From the IMG/VR virus record IMGVR_UViG_3300032242_001667, positions 1 through 42,941 of that record: a DNA stretch of 42,941 nucleotides, one strand, 5' to 3'. The notes beneath the pieces were generated by a model, which ran no database searches, was not told the origin of the DNA, and saw only the letters and a program-made list of their open reading frames with translations. The translations under genes were made by a program, and so were the position numbers. The stretch comes from a virus. Shown here piece after piece: positions 8,331 to 16,544 of this stretch. Every line of letters begins with the position of its first letter. Within the stretch, counting starts at the first letter, position 1.

Positions 8331-8370
8331 TTGACAAGTCTAGGGGGCTGGTGCTATACTGGTCCCCTAG
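8331..8370 (+). promoter_or_regulatory. Promoter with overlapping operator-like inverted repeat
   Basis: TTGACA (8331-8336), 18-bp spacer, TATACT (8355-8360). A perfect 7-bp inverted repeat, CTAGGGG (8340-8346) and CCCCTAG (8364-8370), brackets the spacer, the -10 and the start site. That is where a dimeric repressor would block polymerase. It has no T-run, so it is not a terminator of the SSB gene. It would drive the glycosylase and Pol III genes. Confidence 0.7.
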
Positions 8371-8388
8371 CACAATGATTGGATAATA

Positions 8389-8883
8389 ATGCAAACTTTT
8401 TTACCTTATGTTTATAATTTTGATTTGTCTGCACAAGTTTTAGATAACAAAAGACTTAACAAGCAATTGCTTGAGGGTCGTCAAATTTATGCAGCTCTTA
8501 TGGGTCGCACTAAGGGTTGGGTAAACCATCCAGCTACTCGTATGTGGCGTAACCATGAAAACATGTTATATAAATATCTTTATGCCATTATGCGTGAATG
8601 CAAGAAGCGTGGTATTGCAACCGAAAAGAATTGGACAGCAATTGAAGAACTGCACGAATCTAACTGGGATCGTGGAGATAATCTTGTAGTTCCACCTTGG
8701 ATGGTAGATGAATCAATTGCTACAAAGATTGAGATTACTCATCGTGGCAATTTGTATAACAAAGACCCAGAATACTATTTTGAATTTCAGCGGGACTCTA
8801 AGAAAATCCGCAACAATGTATGTTGTGAGCGTTGCAACTACTATTGGTTTACACATAAATTAATTAATAACGAGGAATTTTAA
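8389..8883 (+). CDS. Pyrimidine dimer DNA glycosylase-like protein
   Basis: 164 aa. MQTFLPYVYNFDLSAQVLDN, then K-R-L-N-K-Q...E-G-R-Q-I and GWVNHPATRMW match the Pyr_excise-type (T4 endonuclease V-related) family, which cuts DNA at UV-induced pyrimidine dimers. T4 DenV uses an N-terminal Thr amine; here residue 2 is Gln and Thr is residue 3, so the chemistry is not assured. A C-terminal addition with CCERCNYYWFTH looks like a small metal site. A strong promoter with a possible operator precedes it; the stop overlaps the polymerase start (TAATG). Confidence 0.75.
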   Translation: MQTFLPYVYNFDLSAQVLDNKRLNKQLLEGRQIYAALMGRTKGWVNHPATRMWRNHENMLYKYLYAIMRECKKRGIATEKNWTAIEELHESNWDRGDNLVVPPWMVDESIATKIEITHRGNLYNKDPEYYFEFQRDSKKIRNNVCCERCNYYWFTHKLINNEEF

Positions 8884-11800
8884 TGACTGATTTTGTACAT
8901 TTGCATGTTCATAGCCACTACAGTTTGATGGATGGTCTTTGTACCCCACATGAATTGTTGTCTGTTGGAAAGAAATTAAAGCAAACTGCTATGGCTATTA
9001 CCGATCATGGTACATTATCATCTCACCGAGATATGCAAATTGCTGCAAAAGAATTAGGCATGAAGCCAATTCTAGGTCTTGAAGCATACATTTCTGCCAC
9101 AGATAGATTTGACAAGCGTGATGTGAAAAAGCGTGATGATAATACATCTGTTTATAATCATATTATTCTTTTAGCCAAAGATCAAGATGGGTTAAAAAAT
9201 CTTCAAGCTATGTCAGAAATTGCTTGGACAGAAGGGTACTACCATAAGCCACGCATTGATATGGAATTATTAAATGATTATGGCGATGGAATTATTGTTA
9301 TTTCTGGTTGTATGAATGGTCTTATCTCTAAAGCAATTGAGCGTGGGGATATGGAAAAAGCCCGTGAATATGTACGCTGGTTTAAGAATAGATTTAATGA
9401 TGATTTTTATATTGAAATTCAGGCTCATAATCCTGCCGACCTAAATCATAATTTATTAATGCTTGCCGATGAATTTGATGTGAAGCCAGTAGTAACATCC
9501 GATGCACACTTTGATTCACCAGAACAGCGGGCTTTGGAAGAAATCCTACTTATTATTTCTACTAAGCCAAATATGAGCAAAGATGCAACATACGAGTCTG
9601 GCAAAAAGTTTAAGAATATCTTTGAGCGATTAAATCATCTTTATCCAGACCGCCCCATTTCATTTGAAGAAATTGATGTGTATATTCAGGGGCGAGATGA
9701 GATTGAAAAATCTATGCAAAAACAAGGTGTTACTCGTACAGATATTTATGATAATACTTTAGAGATTGAAGCCAAGATTGGCGAGTATGAATTTTATGAA
9801 GGTTTGGAATTGTTGCCAAAACCTAAGAATGATGCTAATGATGAGTTGCGTAAATTATGTGAAGAGGCATTAGAAAATCTTGCTGTATTAGATACGGCAT
9901 ATGGAACAGACTATTCGGAAAGATTGGAGGAAGAACTTTATGTTATCAAGGAAAAGGATTTTGCATCTTATTTTCTTGTCGTTGCTGATATGGTTGGTTG
10001 GGCAAAGTCGCAAGACATTATGGTTGGTCCTGGTCGTGGCTCCGCTGCTGGTAGTTTGGTTTGTTATTTACTTGGTATTACAGATGTAGATCCAATTAAG
10101 TATAATTTATTGTTTTTCCGTTTTATTAACCCAGAGCGTAACGACTTCCCAGATATTGATACCGACTTTATGGATAGACGGCGAGGGGAAGTTAAAGAAT
10201 ATCTTCGTACTAAGTTTAAGAATGTTGCATCTATTTCCACATTCCAATATTTTAAAGATAAAGGTGTTGTACGAGATGTGGGTAGAACATTTGGTGTGCC
10301 ACTAGGTGAAATCAATAAGGCTCTAAAAGGCATTGAAACATTTGAAGACTTAGAATCTAATCCGAATGCAGCTTGGTTCAGAGAGAAGTATCCAGAGGTT
10401 ATGAAGTATGCATCTTTACTTCGTGGTAAAATTCGTGCCGTAGGTATGCATGCTGCTGGTGTTGTTGTTGCCAATCAGCCCATATCTAATTATGTGCCAA
10501 TTGAAACAAGAAAAGATCCAGATGAATCAGTATCTGGTCGCATTCCAGTAGTAGGTTATGATATGGAACAGGCTGCAGATATTGGATTGATTAAACTTGA
10601 TGCACTAGGTCTAAAAGCTTTATCAGTTATTAAAGATACCGTAGATACAATTAAGATTAATACAGGAAAAGAAATTGATTTACATTCATTGTCATTAGAC
10701 GACCCTGAAATTTTTAAAGATTTATCAAATGGTTTTACAAGGGGCGTTTTTCAAGCAGAAGCAACACCTTATACCAACTTGCTTATCAAAATGGGTGTAG
10801 ATAAATTTGAAGACCTTGTTGCATCAAACGCTCTTGTACGACCAGGTGCTATGAATACTGTAGGTGCTGCATATGTAGGTCGTAAGCGTGGTACTGAAAT
10901 GGTTGAATATGTTCATCCAATTATGCAGGACTTTACAAAAAATACATATGGTGTTATCATTTATCAAGAGCAAGTTATGCAAGCCTGTGTTTATTTAGGT
11001 GGTATGACTTGGGCGGAAGCTGATAAAGTCCGTAAAATTATTGGTAAGAAAAAGGATGCTCGTGAATTTGATCTATTTAGAGACAAGTTTATTGAAGGTG
11101 CAATTAAAAACATTAGCAAAGAAGATGCTGAACATCTGTGGCACGACTTTGAAGCTCATGCTGGTTACTCTTTTAACCGTTCCCACGCTGTTGCTTATTC
11201 TATGCTTTCCTATTGGACTGCTTGGCTTAAGCATTATTATCCGCTTGAGTTTATCTATTCCATTCTTAAAAATGAAAAAGATAAAGATGCCAGAACAGAA
11301 TACCTATTGGAAGCAAAGCGATTGGGAATCAAAGTTCTTTTACCACATGTTAACGAATCAAGAGCAGGATTTAGCATTCAGGGAAATTCCATCCGATTTG
11401 GATTAAGTGATATTAAATATATCTCCGACAGTATTTCTTCAAAAATTATTGCTAACCAGCCTTATAAAAGTTATGCTCATTTATTAGAAGTATCTCAAGC
11501 AAAGGGTAGCGGAATTAGTAGTCGTGCAATAGAATCTTTAAATGCAATCGGCGGTGCTGCCTTTGACGATAATCCAAGAACAGGAAAAGAATCTGAAAAT
11601 CTTTATGAGTATTTAACAATACCCAAGTTTGATATTCAAGGCGTTACACCTTTTATTAAATCTCAGATTAATCCACTAGAGGAATTTCTTGAAGAGGGTT
11701 GCTATGTTCTTATGGCTATGGTTCGCTCTATCAAAAAGGGCAAGGGATGGAGCCGTGTAGAACTTGTAGATGATACAGGTACAATTGGAATTTTCCACTC

Positions 11801-12170
11801 TGAAAATACCCAGATTGAAACTGGTAATATGTATTTCTTTTTGGTGGGAGACAATAGAATTCATAGATATGTTACAATAGATGATGTTGTTAATAAGAAA
11901 GCAGACGATACATTTGTTCAGTGGTTACATCGGGATAAAATTAACATTCCAGAAGAAAAAAGATTAGTGGTGGATTTTACACCATATAAAACAAAACAAA
12001 ACAAAATGATGGCTCATATTATTTTATCAGATAAAGATAAGAATTTACAGCGTGTTCTTGTTTTTCCAACCTTGTATGCAAAAGCTTTAGGAAAAATGAG
12101 AGCGGGTTCTGTTTGTGAGCCACTAATTAAAATAGATGATAAAACTATATTTGTAAAGGAAATATTATGA
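8883..12170 (+). CDS. dnaE: DNA polymerase III alpha subunit (DnaE-like)
   Basis: 1095 aa, near full length for DnaE (~1160). N-terminal PHP domain (H8 and H10 in LHVHSHYSLMDG, then ITDHGTL). Catalytic palm PDIDTDF with D424 and D426, preceded by GPGRGSAAGS and followed by HAAGVV. Helix-hairpin-helix region near SSRAIESLNAIGG, then an OB-fold-like C-terminus (SRVELVDDTGTIGIF). It should be the replicative polymerase; no sliding clamp or clamp loader is seen in the window, so it probably borrows the host clamp. Starts by TAATG overlap with the glycosylase. Confidence 0.95.
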   Translation: MTDFVHLHVHSHYSLMDGLCTPHELLSVGKKLKQTAMAITDHGTLSSHRDMQIAAKELGMKPILGLEAYISATDRFDKRDVKKRDDNTSVYNHIILLAKDQDGLKNLQAMSEIAWTEGYYHKPRIDMELLNDYGDGIIVISGCMNGLISKAIERGDMEKAREYVRWFKNRFNDDFYIEIQAHNPADLNHNLLMLADEFDVKPVVTSDAHFDSPEQRALEEILLIISTKPNMSKDATYESGKKFKNIFERLNHLYPDRPISFEEIDVYIQGRDEIEKSMQKQGVTRTDIYDNTLEIEAKIGEYEFYEGLELLPKPKNDANDELRKLCEEALENLAVLDTAYGTDYSERLEEELYVIKEKDFASYFLVVADMVGWAKSQDIMVGPGRGSAAGSLVCYLLGITDVDPIKYNLLFFRFINPERNDFPDIDTDFMDRRRGEVKEYLRTKFKNVASISTFQYFKDKGVVRDVGRTFGVPLGEINKALKGIETFEDLESNPNAAWFREKYPEVMKYASLLRGKIRAVGMHAAGVVVANQPISNYVPIETRKDPDESVSGRIPVVGYDMEQAADIGLIKLDALGLKALSVIKDTVDTIKINTGKEIDLHSLSLDDPEIFKDLSNGFTRGVFQAEATPYTNLLIKMGVDKFEDLVASNALVRPGAMNTVGAAYVGRKRGTEMVEYVHPIMQDFTKNTYGVIIYQEQVMQACVYLGGMTWAEADKVRKIIGKKKDAREFDLFRDKFIEGAIKNISKEDAEHLWHDFEAHAGYSFNRSHAVAYSMLSYWTAWLKHYYPLEFIYSILKNEKDKDARTEYLLEAKRLGIKVLLPHVNESRAGFSIQGNSIRFGLSDIKYISDSISSKIIANQPYKSYAHLLEVSQAKGSGISSRAIESLNAIGGAAFDDNPRTGKESENLYEYLTIPKFDIQGVTPFIKSQINPLEEFLEEGCYVLMAMVRSIKKGKGWSRVELVDDTGTIGIFHSENTQIETGNMYFFLVGDNRIHRYVTIDDVVNKKADDTFVQWLHRDKINIPEEKRLVVDFTPYKTKQNKMMAHIILSDKDKNLQRVLVFPTLYAKALGKMRAGSVCEPLIKIDDKTIFVKEIL

Positions 12171-12379
12171 CAGAAGAAAACACACCAGAAGTTCAATTAG
12201 GTTTAGAACAAATTTTGGCAGCAGTGCTTGCAATTGCTGGTCCCATTGAAATGGAGCAAGGAGCACTACTAGAAAATTATTCACAATATGCAATTTCAGT
12301 TGCACCTACAGAAGATGGGAAGATCACAATCGGTCTTGTCGACTTAAGTGAAGTAGAGGAAGAAGAAATTGCTGAATAA
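12167..12379 (+). CDS. Hypothetical acidic protein (70 aa)
   Basis: Overlaps the polymerase stop by 4 nt (ATGA). Strongly acidic, ending in VEEEEIAE; middle has a helix (LEQILAAVLAIAG) and a beta segment. No family recognised. Its position between polymerase and MazG suggests co-expression with them. Confidence 0.65.
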   Translation: MTEENTPEVQLGLEQILAAVLAIAGPIEMEQGALLENYSQYAISVAPTEDGKITIGLVDLSEVEEEEIAE

Positions 12380-12728
12380 ACTTGCAAAAGATATCCACGA
12401 AGTATCTTTGTCTAAAGGTTTTTGGGATAAACTATATGACAAAAAATTCTTAGGTAAAAACAAGCCCAAGCCAAAGCAAGACATTGATTTTATGCTTGCT
12501 AAATTAGCTTTGGTACATTCGGAAATTAGCGAGGTGCTAGAGGCTATGCGTAAGCAACAGGGCGAAGAAAAAATTGTTGAAGAAATTGCAGATGTCCTTA
12601 TCCGACTGCTTGACTTTTATCAGGGAGCAAAATTATCTGGGTGGGTAGAGTCATCTTTAGACGATATTTATAACAAAAAGATGGAAAAAAATAAATCTAG
12701 ACCCAAAATGCATGGAAACCTTGCATAA
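12369..12728 (+). CDS. MazG-like NTP pyrophosphohydrolase
   Basis: 119 aa. Helical core LVHSEISEVLEAMR then EEIADVLIRLLDF gives the paired E-x2-E and E-x2-D metal sites of the all-alpha NTP-PPase (MazG-like) superfamily. Members hydrolyse nucleoside triphosphates or, in hosts, influence (p)ppGpp; in phages they may clean or redirect nucleotide pools. No ATG is available at the N-terminus; TTG 12369, preceded by GAGGAAG, is the likely start, overlapping the previous gene by 11 nt. Confidence 0.8.
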   Translation: MLNKLAKDIHEVSLSKGFWDKLYDKKFLGKNKPKPKQDIDFMLAKLALVHSEISEVLEAMRKQQGEEKIVEEIADVLIRLLDFYQGAKLSGWVESSLDDIYNKKMEKNKSRPKMHGNLA

Positions 12729-12729
12729 A

Positions 12730-12738
12730 TGGTATAAT
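12730..12738 (+). promoter_or_regulatory. Extended -10 promoter (TGG TATAAT)
   Basis: TGGTATAAT ends 7 nt before ATG 12746, so transcription should begin at or next to the start codon. The surrounding ATAAATGGTATAAT sequence recurs at 26757-26769. Confidence 0.65.
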
Positions 12739-12745
12739 GTAGGTA

Positions 12746-13027
12746 ATGGATGCCTACATCTTAGAGGGTATCGAAGAAGAGTACCTTCTAGTTATTAAAA
12801 CTAAAGACAGAGAGTCTATCCTAGCATTGATAGATAGACTGAGCACCAGTCGCTCAAAATGGATGAAAGAGCTGGCAATTATATTAGAAGAGAGTTTAAA
12901 TGACACTGGTAGCAGAAGAGATTCTAGCAAAACTGGATCCAAAAACAAGACAAAGGGTACAGTTAGCAACAGAAGTAGACGTACAAAAACAGCAAACACC
13001 AAGCATCGGATTAAATCTAGCCCTTAA
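12746..13027 (+). CDS. Small protein overlapping the recombinase gene (93 aa)
   Basis: Begins 7 nt after a strong extended -10, so probably leaderless. Residues 1-52 look like a real folded helix pair (MDAYILEGIEEEYLLVIKT, then REAS/LALIDRL-type helix and W-M-K-E-L). The last ~41 residues lie inside the recombinase gene in another frame and are low-complexity Ser/Lys/Thr/Arg. The 128-nt overlap is unusually long for this genome. Either the basic tail is used, or only the first half matters and translation couples to the recombinase. Confidence 0.55.
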   Translation: MDAYILEGIEEEYLLVIKTKDRESILALIDRLSTSRSKWMKELAIILEESLNDTGSRRDSSKTGSKNKTKGTVSNRSRRTKTANTKHRIKSSP

Positions 13028-13904
13028 GGGTGGGTTTGGATATGGTCGACAAGTTCTTATTTGGGGAAATAAGTCGGCAGGTAAATCATCATTTTGTTTG
13101 CAGATGATTGCTGAAGCGCAAAAAAATGGAAAGACTTGTGCCTGGATTGATGCAGAAGCATCTTATTCAGCAGCATGGGCAGAAAAACTTGGTGTAGATT
13201 CATCTACATTAATTTATTCCCCAGCAAAAACAATTAACGATATGGTTGATGTTGCTGTTCAACTTATGGATGCTGGAGTAGATTTAATCGTTGTTGATTC
13301 TATTTCCGCATTACTTCCAGCCATCTATTTTGAAAAAGATGGTAGCGAGTTGAAAGACTTACAAGACACCAAACAAATTGGTGCAGAAGCAAAGGATATG
13401 ACCCATGCGGTCAAGATGTTAAATTATGCAAACAAAAATACATTATTGGTTCTTATCTCTCAGCAAAGAAATCAATTTGGATCTATGCATGCGAGCCACA
13501 TACCAACAGGAGGAATGGCGGTCAAATTTTTTAGTAGTACCGTCATTAAGCTTTGGTCATCAGAAGCTGAGGCTAATGCTATTAAATCTGGCGTTAAAGT
13601 TGGTGACAAGATTATTGAACAAAAAGTGGGAAGACCAGTCAATTGGATTGTTGATTACAACAAACTCGGACCGCCCAATTTATCTGGACAGTACGATTTC
13701 TATTATCAGGGAGAATCACTCGGAGTCGATTTAGTTGGCGAAGTCCTTGATGTTGCAGAAATGATGGGTATTGTTCAACGAGGTGGTGCGTGGTATACAG
13801 TAGAAGAAGAAAGACTTCAGGGTCGTGCTAAAGCAGTAGAATATCTGCGTAATAATCCTGATGTTGTAGAAAAGATTAGAGAGAAGATTTATGACAAAAT
13901 TTGA
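12900..13904 (+). CDS. RecA/UvsX-like recombinase
   Basis: 334 aa. Walker A GNKSAGKS (56-63), Walker B VDLIVVDSISALL, then VLISQQRNQFG in the place of RecA loop L1 and its catalytic region. It lacks the long C-terminal domain of bacterial RecA and is closer in size to phage UvsX. It should pair homologous strands together with the gp32-like SSB and the resolvases downstream. ATG 12900 lies inside the small gene upstream, with TTAAATG context and a weak ribosome site, suggesting coupling. Confidence 0.88.
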   Translation: MTLVAEEILAKLDPKTRQRVQLATEVDVQKQQTPSIGLNLALKGGFGYGRQVLIWGNKSAGKSSFCLQMIAEAQKNGKTCAWIDAEASYSAAWAEKLGVDSSTLIYSPAKTINDMVDVAVQLMDAGVDLIVVDSISALLPAIYFEKDGSELKDLQDTKQIGAEAKDMTHAVKMLNYANKNTLLVLISQQRNQFGSMHASHIPTGGMAVKFFSSTVIKLWSSEAEANAIKSGVKVGDKIIEQKVGRPVNWIVDYNKLGPPNLSGQYDFYYQGESLGVDLVGEVLDVAEMMGIVQRGGAWYTVEEERLQGRAKAVEYLRNNPDVVEKIREKIYDKI

Positions 13905-14079
13905 TGATTTTTTAAATGATGAGTTACCAGAAATTAATCCAGACGATGAACAATTAGATGGAAACTATGGTTGTCAGACTTGTGAAAAGCATACTTTAAT
14001 AGCGCACTTTAACGAAAAGCAACTTGAGATTTATTGGTTCTGCCCAGAAGGTCATAGATCTTCTATTAGGTTGGGGTAA
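13891..14079 (+). CDS. Zinc-binding small protein (62 aa)
   Basis: Overlaps the recombinase end by 14 nt. Acidic N-terminal half, then C-x2-C (YGCQTCEKH) and C-x4-H (FCPEGHRS), a small zinc ribbon. No family name. It lies at the head of the nuclease gene run, so it may be a recombination accessory. Confidence 0.65.
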   Translation: MTKFDDFLNDELPEINPDDEQLDGNYGCQTCEKHTLIAHFNEKQLEIYWFCPEGHRSSIRLG

Positions 14080-14393
14080 TGTCTGAAAGGTCAGAGGCAA
14101 AAAGAGATGGTGCAAAATTGCAGAAAAATTCTGGTCGGGGGAAGTACCAAAAGGGCGATGCTACTTGGTCTATGTTCGTTGTTGATTATAAAGAATATGA
14201 AAAATCAATATCAATTACACCAAGTATGTGGGCAAAAATTTGTACAGATACTTTTAAGGTTAGTAGAGAAAAATTCCCATTACTTAAATTAATTCTTGGA
14301 AAAGATAATTCAAAAACCAGACTTGCGGTAATTGAATGGGAATTGTTAGAGCAATTAGCGGAATGTTGGGAGGTACATCATGAAAGTGATTGA
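14079..14393 (+). CDS. Holliday junction resolvase-like PD-(D/E)XK nuclease (104 aa)
   Basis: E-x-K-R-D-G-A-K-L then NSGRGKYQKGDATW and FVVDYKEY. This order (Glu, GD with acidic Asp, then D/E-x-K) matches the small Hjc-like fold of phage Holliday junction resolvases, with DYK in place of the usual ExK. I infer cutting of branched DNA during recombination or packaging. Starts by TAATG overlap with the zinc protein. Family call is moderate. Confidence 0.6.
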   Translation: MSERSEAKRDGAKLQKNSGRGKYQKGDATWSMFVVDYKEYEKSISITPSMWAKICTDTFKVSREKFPLLKLILGKDNSKTRLAVIEWELLEQLAECWEVHHESD

Positions 14394-14472
14394 TTTAATT
14401 ATTATGATTGGTGTTGTTGTTAATTGCATTATAAATGTTATTCGTTATATAGAGGAAAAAAATGAGCAATAG
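14380..14472 (+). CDS. Tiny single-pass membrane protein (30 aa)
   Basis: GGGAGG (14368-14373) stands 6 nt before ATG 14380, one of the best ribosome sites in the window. The product is one hydrophobic helix (LIIMIGVVVNCIINVI) with a charged tail RYIEEKNEQ. It overlaps the genes on both sides. Function unknown. Confidence 0.6.
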   Translation: MKVIDLIIMIGVVVNCIINVIRYIEEKNEQ

Positions 14473-14785
14473 TATATTAGAAGATATCAGTCAGGTGACT
14501 GAGTTTAATGAAATGAAAGAATTTATGAATGATCCAGACTTAGATGAAGCTTTGGATTTAATTATTAAATTAATTATGAAACCAGATGTTCCTGCTGGTA
14601 AAGCACCAGAATTAATTGTAAGGCTACAGGCTTTAGCAGTAAAATTTGCAATGCTTTCAAGATACTACACAACATTTGAAAAGGGTGGGGACTCTTCTAA
14701 AAAGAAAAATGTTTATTACACAGTTTCAGATGCTATAGACAAACTTGTAGATGCAGTTAAATATATGGCAAGGTTTGGTGTTTGA
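14462..14785 (+). CDS. Hypothetical helical protein (107 aa)
   Basis: ATG 14462 with AGAGGAAA upstream. Nearly all-helical, acidic at the N-terminus (EFMNDPDLDEALDLIIKLIM), with a basic KGGDSSKKK patch before the C-terminal helix. It is wedged between resolvase and exonuclease genes, overlapping both neighbours, so a recombination or repair accessory is possible. No family recognised. Confidence 0.7.
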   Translation: MSNSILEDISQVTEFNEMKEFMNDPDLDEALDLIIKLIMKPDVPAGKAPELIVRLQALAVKFAMLSRYYTTFEKGGDSSKKKNVYYTVSDAIDKLVDAVKYMARFGV

Positions 14786-15564
14786 TGGGTAGAAATATTA
14801 TTGGCAATTTAAAATTTCAAAAGGTACAAGATGGCGGATTTGACCCACACGCCTTTGCTAAAATGGTTGAAGAAGCATATGTTTCAGATAATAAAAAAGA
14901 TTCTTTTACGCAAAAGAAAACATTTAGTCCTTCTACAATTGGATATGGTCATGGCAATTGTGCTAGATACTGGTTCATAGCCTTTGATGGTGCAGAATTT
15001 GATGATAATTTTGATGCTATGGCTAGAGCCAATATGGATAATGGTACAGCAGCACATGATAGAATTCAAAAGGTTATGGGAAAGACAGGCATCTTAAAAG
15101 AAACCGAAACTGAGATTCTTAATGAAGATCCGCCCATTCGTGGATTTATGGATGCTCTTGTTGAATGGAATGGCGAAGATGTTGCAGGAGAAATTAAGAC
15201 TATTAAGTCTGAGGGATATGCACTTCGTCAAGCATCGATGTCTGCTCCAGGTTATCATCAACTACAGTTATTATCTTATATGAAAAATCGTGAAATTAAA
15301 CAAGGGTTCTTTTATTATGAAAATAAAGATACTCAAGAGTTTTTAATTATTCCAATTAATATGAACGAGAGAAATACAAAGATTATAGATGATGCTTGGG
15401 ATTGGTTAAGAAAAGTATATGCTAATTGGCAAGCACAGACCCTTCCTAATCGCCCATTTACTAAAACACAATCAGCTTGCAAATATTGTCCAGTTAAAAA
15501 AGTATGCTGGAAAGAACTTGATGAGGGTGAAGTTGAAATTGAAGCGATGGTACCGCCTAAATGA
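14785..15564 (+). CDS. Cas4/RecB-like exonuclease with Fe-S cluster cysteines
   Basis: 259 aa. H91, D123 (RGFMDALVEW), then E136-x-K138 (GEIKT) form a PD-(D/E)XK nuclease core. C59 near the N-terminus plus C232, C235 and C241 (ACKYCPVKKVCW) give the four-cysteine 4Fe-4S arrangement of Cas4 and AddB nucleases. No CRISPR array or other cas gene is nearby, so this is a phage recombination or end-processing exonuclease, not part of a CRISPR system. ATG 14785 overlaps the upstream stop (TGATG). Confidence 0.85.
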   Translation: MGRNIIGNLKFQKVQDGGFDPHAFAKMVEEAYVSDNKKDSFTQKKTFSPSTIGYGHGNCARYWFIAFDGAEFDDNFDAMARANMDNGTAAHDRIQKVMGKTGILKETETEILNEDPPIRGFMDALVEWNGEDVAGEIKTIKSEGYALRQASMSAPGYHQLQLLSYMKNREIKQGFFYYENKDTQEFLIIPINMNERNTKIIDDAWDWLRKVYANWQAQTLPNRPFTKTQSACKYCPVKKVCWKELDEGEVEIEAMVPPK

Positions 15565-15848
15565 TTTGTGCAAATATTGGATGCAAAAAAGAATTTGAAC
15601 CAAAAACTCATAATATGAAATACTGTTCGGATGATTGTTGTAAAGAAGCTACTAATTATAAAATTAAACAGAAATATTATGAAAAAAAAGAAAGACTTGC
15701 AGGAAAAGTAAGAATTTGTAAAAACAAAGATTGTAATACTAGGCTTAGTAGATATAATGATTCTAGTATTTGTAATGGGTGTGTAGCTAATGAAAAAGAG
15801 GCTGAAAGAAAACAATTAATAAATATGGTGAAAAATGTCTCTAGCTAA
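15561..15848 (+). CDS. Zinc-finger protein (95 aa)
   Basis: Two cysteine clusters: C-x4-C with YCSDDCC near the N-terminus (residues ~3-26) and C-x4-C then C-x2-C (RICKNKDC...SICNGC) in the second half, separated by a basic helix (KIKQKYYEKKERL). A nucleic-acid-binding role is likely. It overlaps both neighbouring nuclease genes (ATGA start). Confidence 0.7.
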   Translation: MICANIGCKKEFEPKTHNMKYCSDDCCKEATNYKIKQKYYEKKERLAGKVRICKNKDCNTRLSRYNDSSICNGCVANEKEAERKQLINMVKNVSS

Positions 15849-16395
15849 ATTAAAAAAGACCCATCATAAAGTTCTAGGAATTGATGCTAGTACAAATACC
15901 ATTGCTTTTTGCCTGATGGATGGTAAAAAACCAATTCAATGGGGTGAAATTACTTTTACAGGAAGTACAATATATGATAGAATATTAGATGCGAAGAGAA
16001 AAGTTCATGCATTTGTAGCCGAATTAGACTATGATTTTATAGCACTTGAGGCAGCAGTTATGGTTAGATCGGCACAAACTGGTCTTAAAATGGCTTATGT
16101 GTTTGGAGCAATTCTTGGAGAACTTATTCACGATGGGGTGATTGTCAAAGAGGTTCACCCCATTACTTGGCAGTCTTTTATTGGAAATAAGAATTTTACA
16201 ACAGCAGAAAAGAAGGCGGTCAGAGATGAGTTCCCAGGGAAGTCAGACAATTGGTACAAAGGAAAGATTAGAGAAAAAAGAAAACAAAGAACAATTGACT
16301 TTGTTTCAGGTCTTGGAATCAATACCACCAATGATAATGTTGCAGATGCTACAGGCATTGCATGGTATGCGGTAAATGAAATGGCGGGAGAGTAA
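15835..16395 (+). CDS. RuvC-like Holliday junction resolvase
   Basis: 186 aa. RNase H-fold signature: D17 in LGIDASTNTIA, E in FIALEAA, and D in DNVADATGIA, the acidic residues of RuvC-type nucleases. It overlaps the zinc-finger gene by 14 nt. With the Hjc-like protein at 14079 this gives two resolvase-type enzymes in one operon; one may debranch DNA before packaging and the other act in recombination. Confidence 0.82.
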   Translation: MSLAKLKKTHHKVLGIDASTNTIAFCLMDGKKPIQWGEITFTGSTIYDRILDAKRKVHAFVAELDYDFIALEAAVMVRSAQTGLKMAYVFGAILGELIHDGVIVKEVHPITWQSFIGNKNFTTAEKKAVRDEFPGKSDNWYKGKIREKRKQRTIDFVSGLGINTTNDNVADATGIAWYAVNEMAGE

Positions 16396-16544
16396 TGGCA
16401 AAGCTTTATGAATCCCGTGATTGGCTATACAATAGATATGTAGTTCAGCGCAAGAACATTGTTGAAATAGCAAAAGAGGCTGGTTGTAGTCATATGACTA
16501 TCCAAAGATACTTAGAAAAGTTTGGTTTAATTAGGAAGCGTTAA
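16395..16544 (+). CDS. Small helix-turn-helix protein (49 aa)
   Basis: TAATG overlap at both ends. Sequence IVEIAKEAGCSHMTIQRYLE then K-F-G-L is a clear HTH of the homeodomain-like (Hin/terminase small subunit) type. The whole protein is little more than the HTH. It could regulate the sugar island that begins at its stop codon. Confidence 0.72.
   Translation: MAKLYESRDWLYNRYVVQRKNIVEIAKEAGCSHMTIQRYLEKFGLIRKR

Noticed and set aside
12746-13904. Programmed frameshift joining the small gene to the recombinase
   Set aside because: The recombinase has its own ATG and complete N-terminus, and I see no slippery heptamer plus structure in the overlap.
14785-15564. Cas4-like gene as evidence of CRISPR
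   Set aside because: No cas1/cas2 and no repeat-spacer array anywhere in the window. A phage recombination exonuclease explains it.
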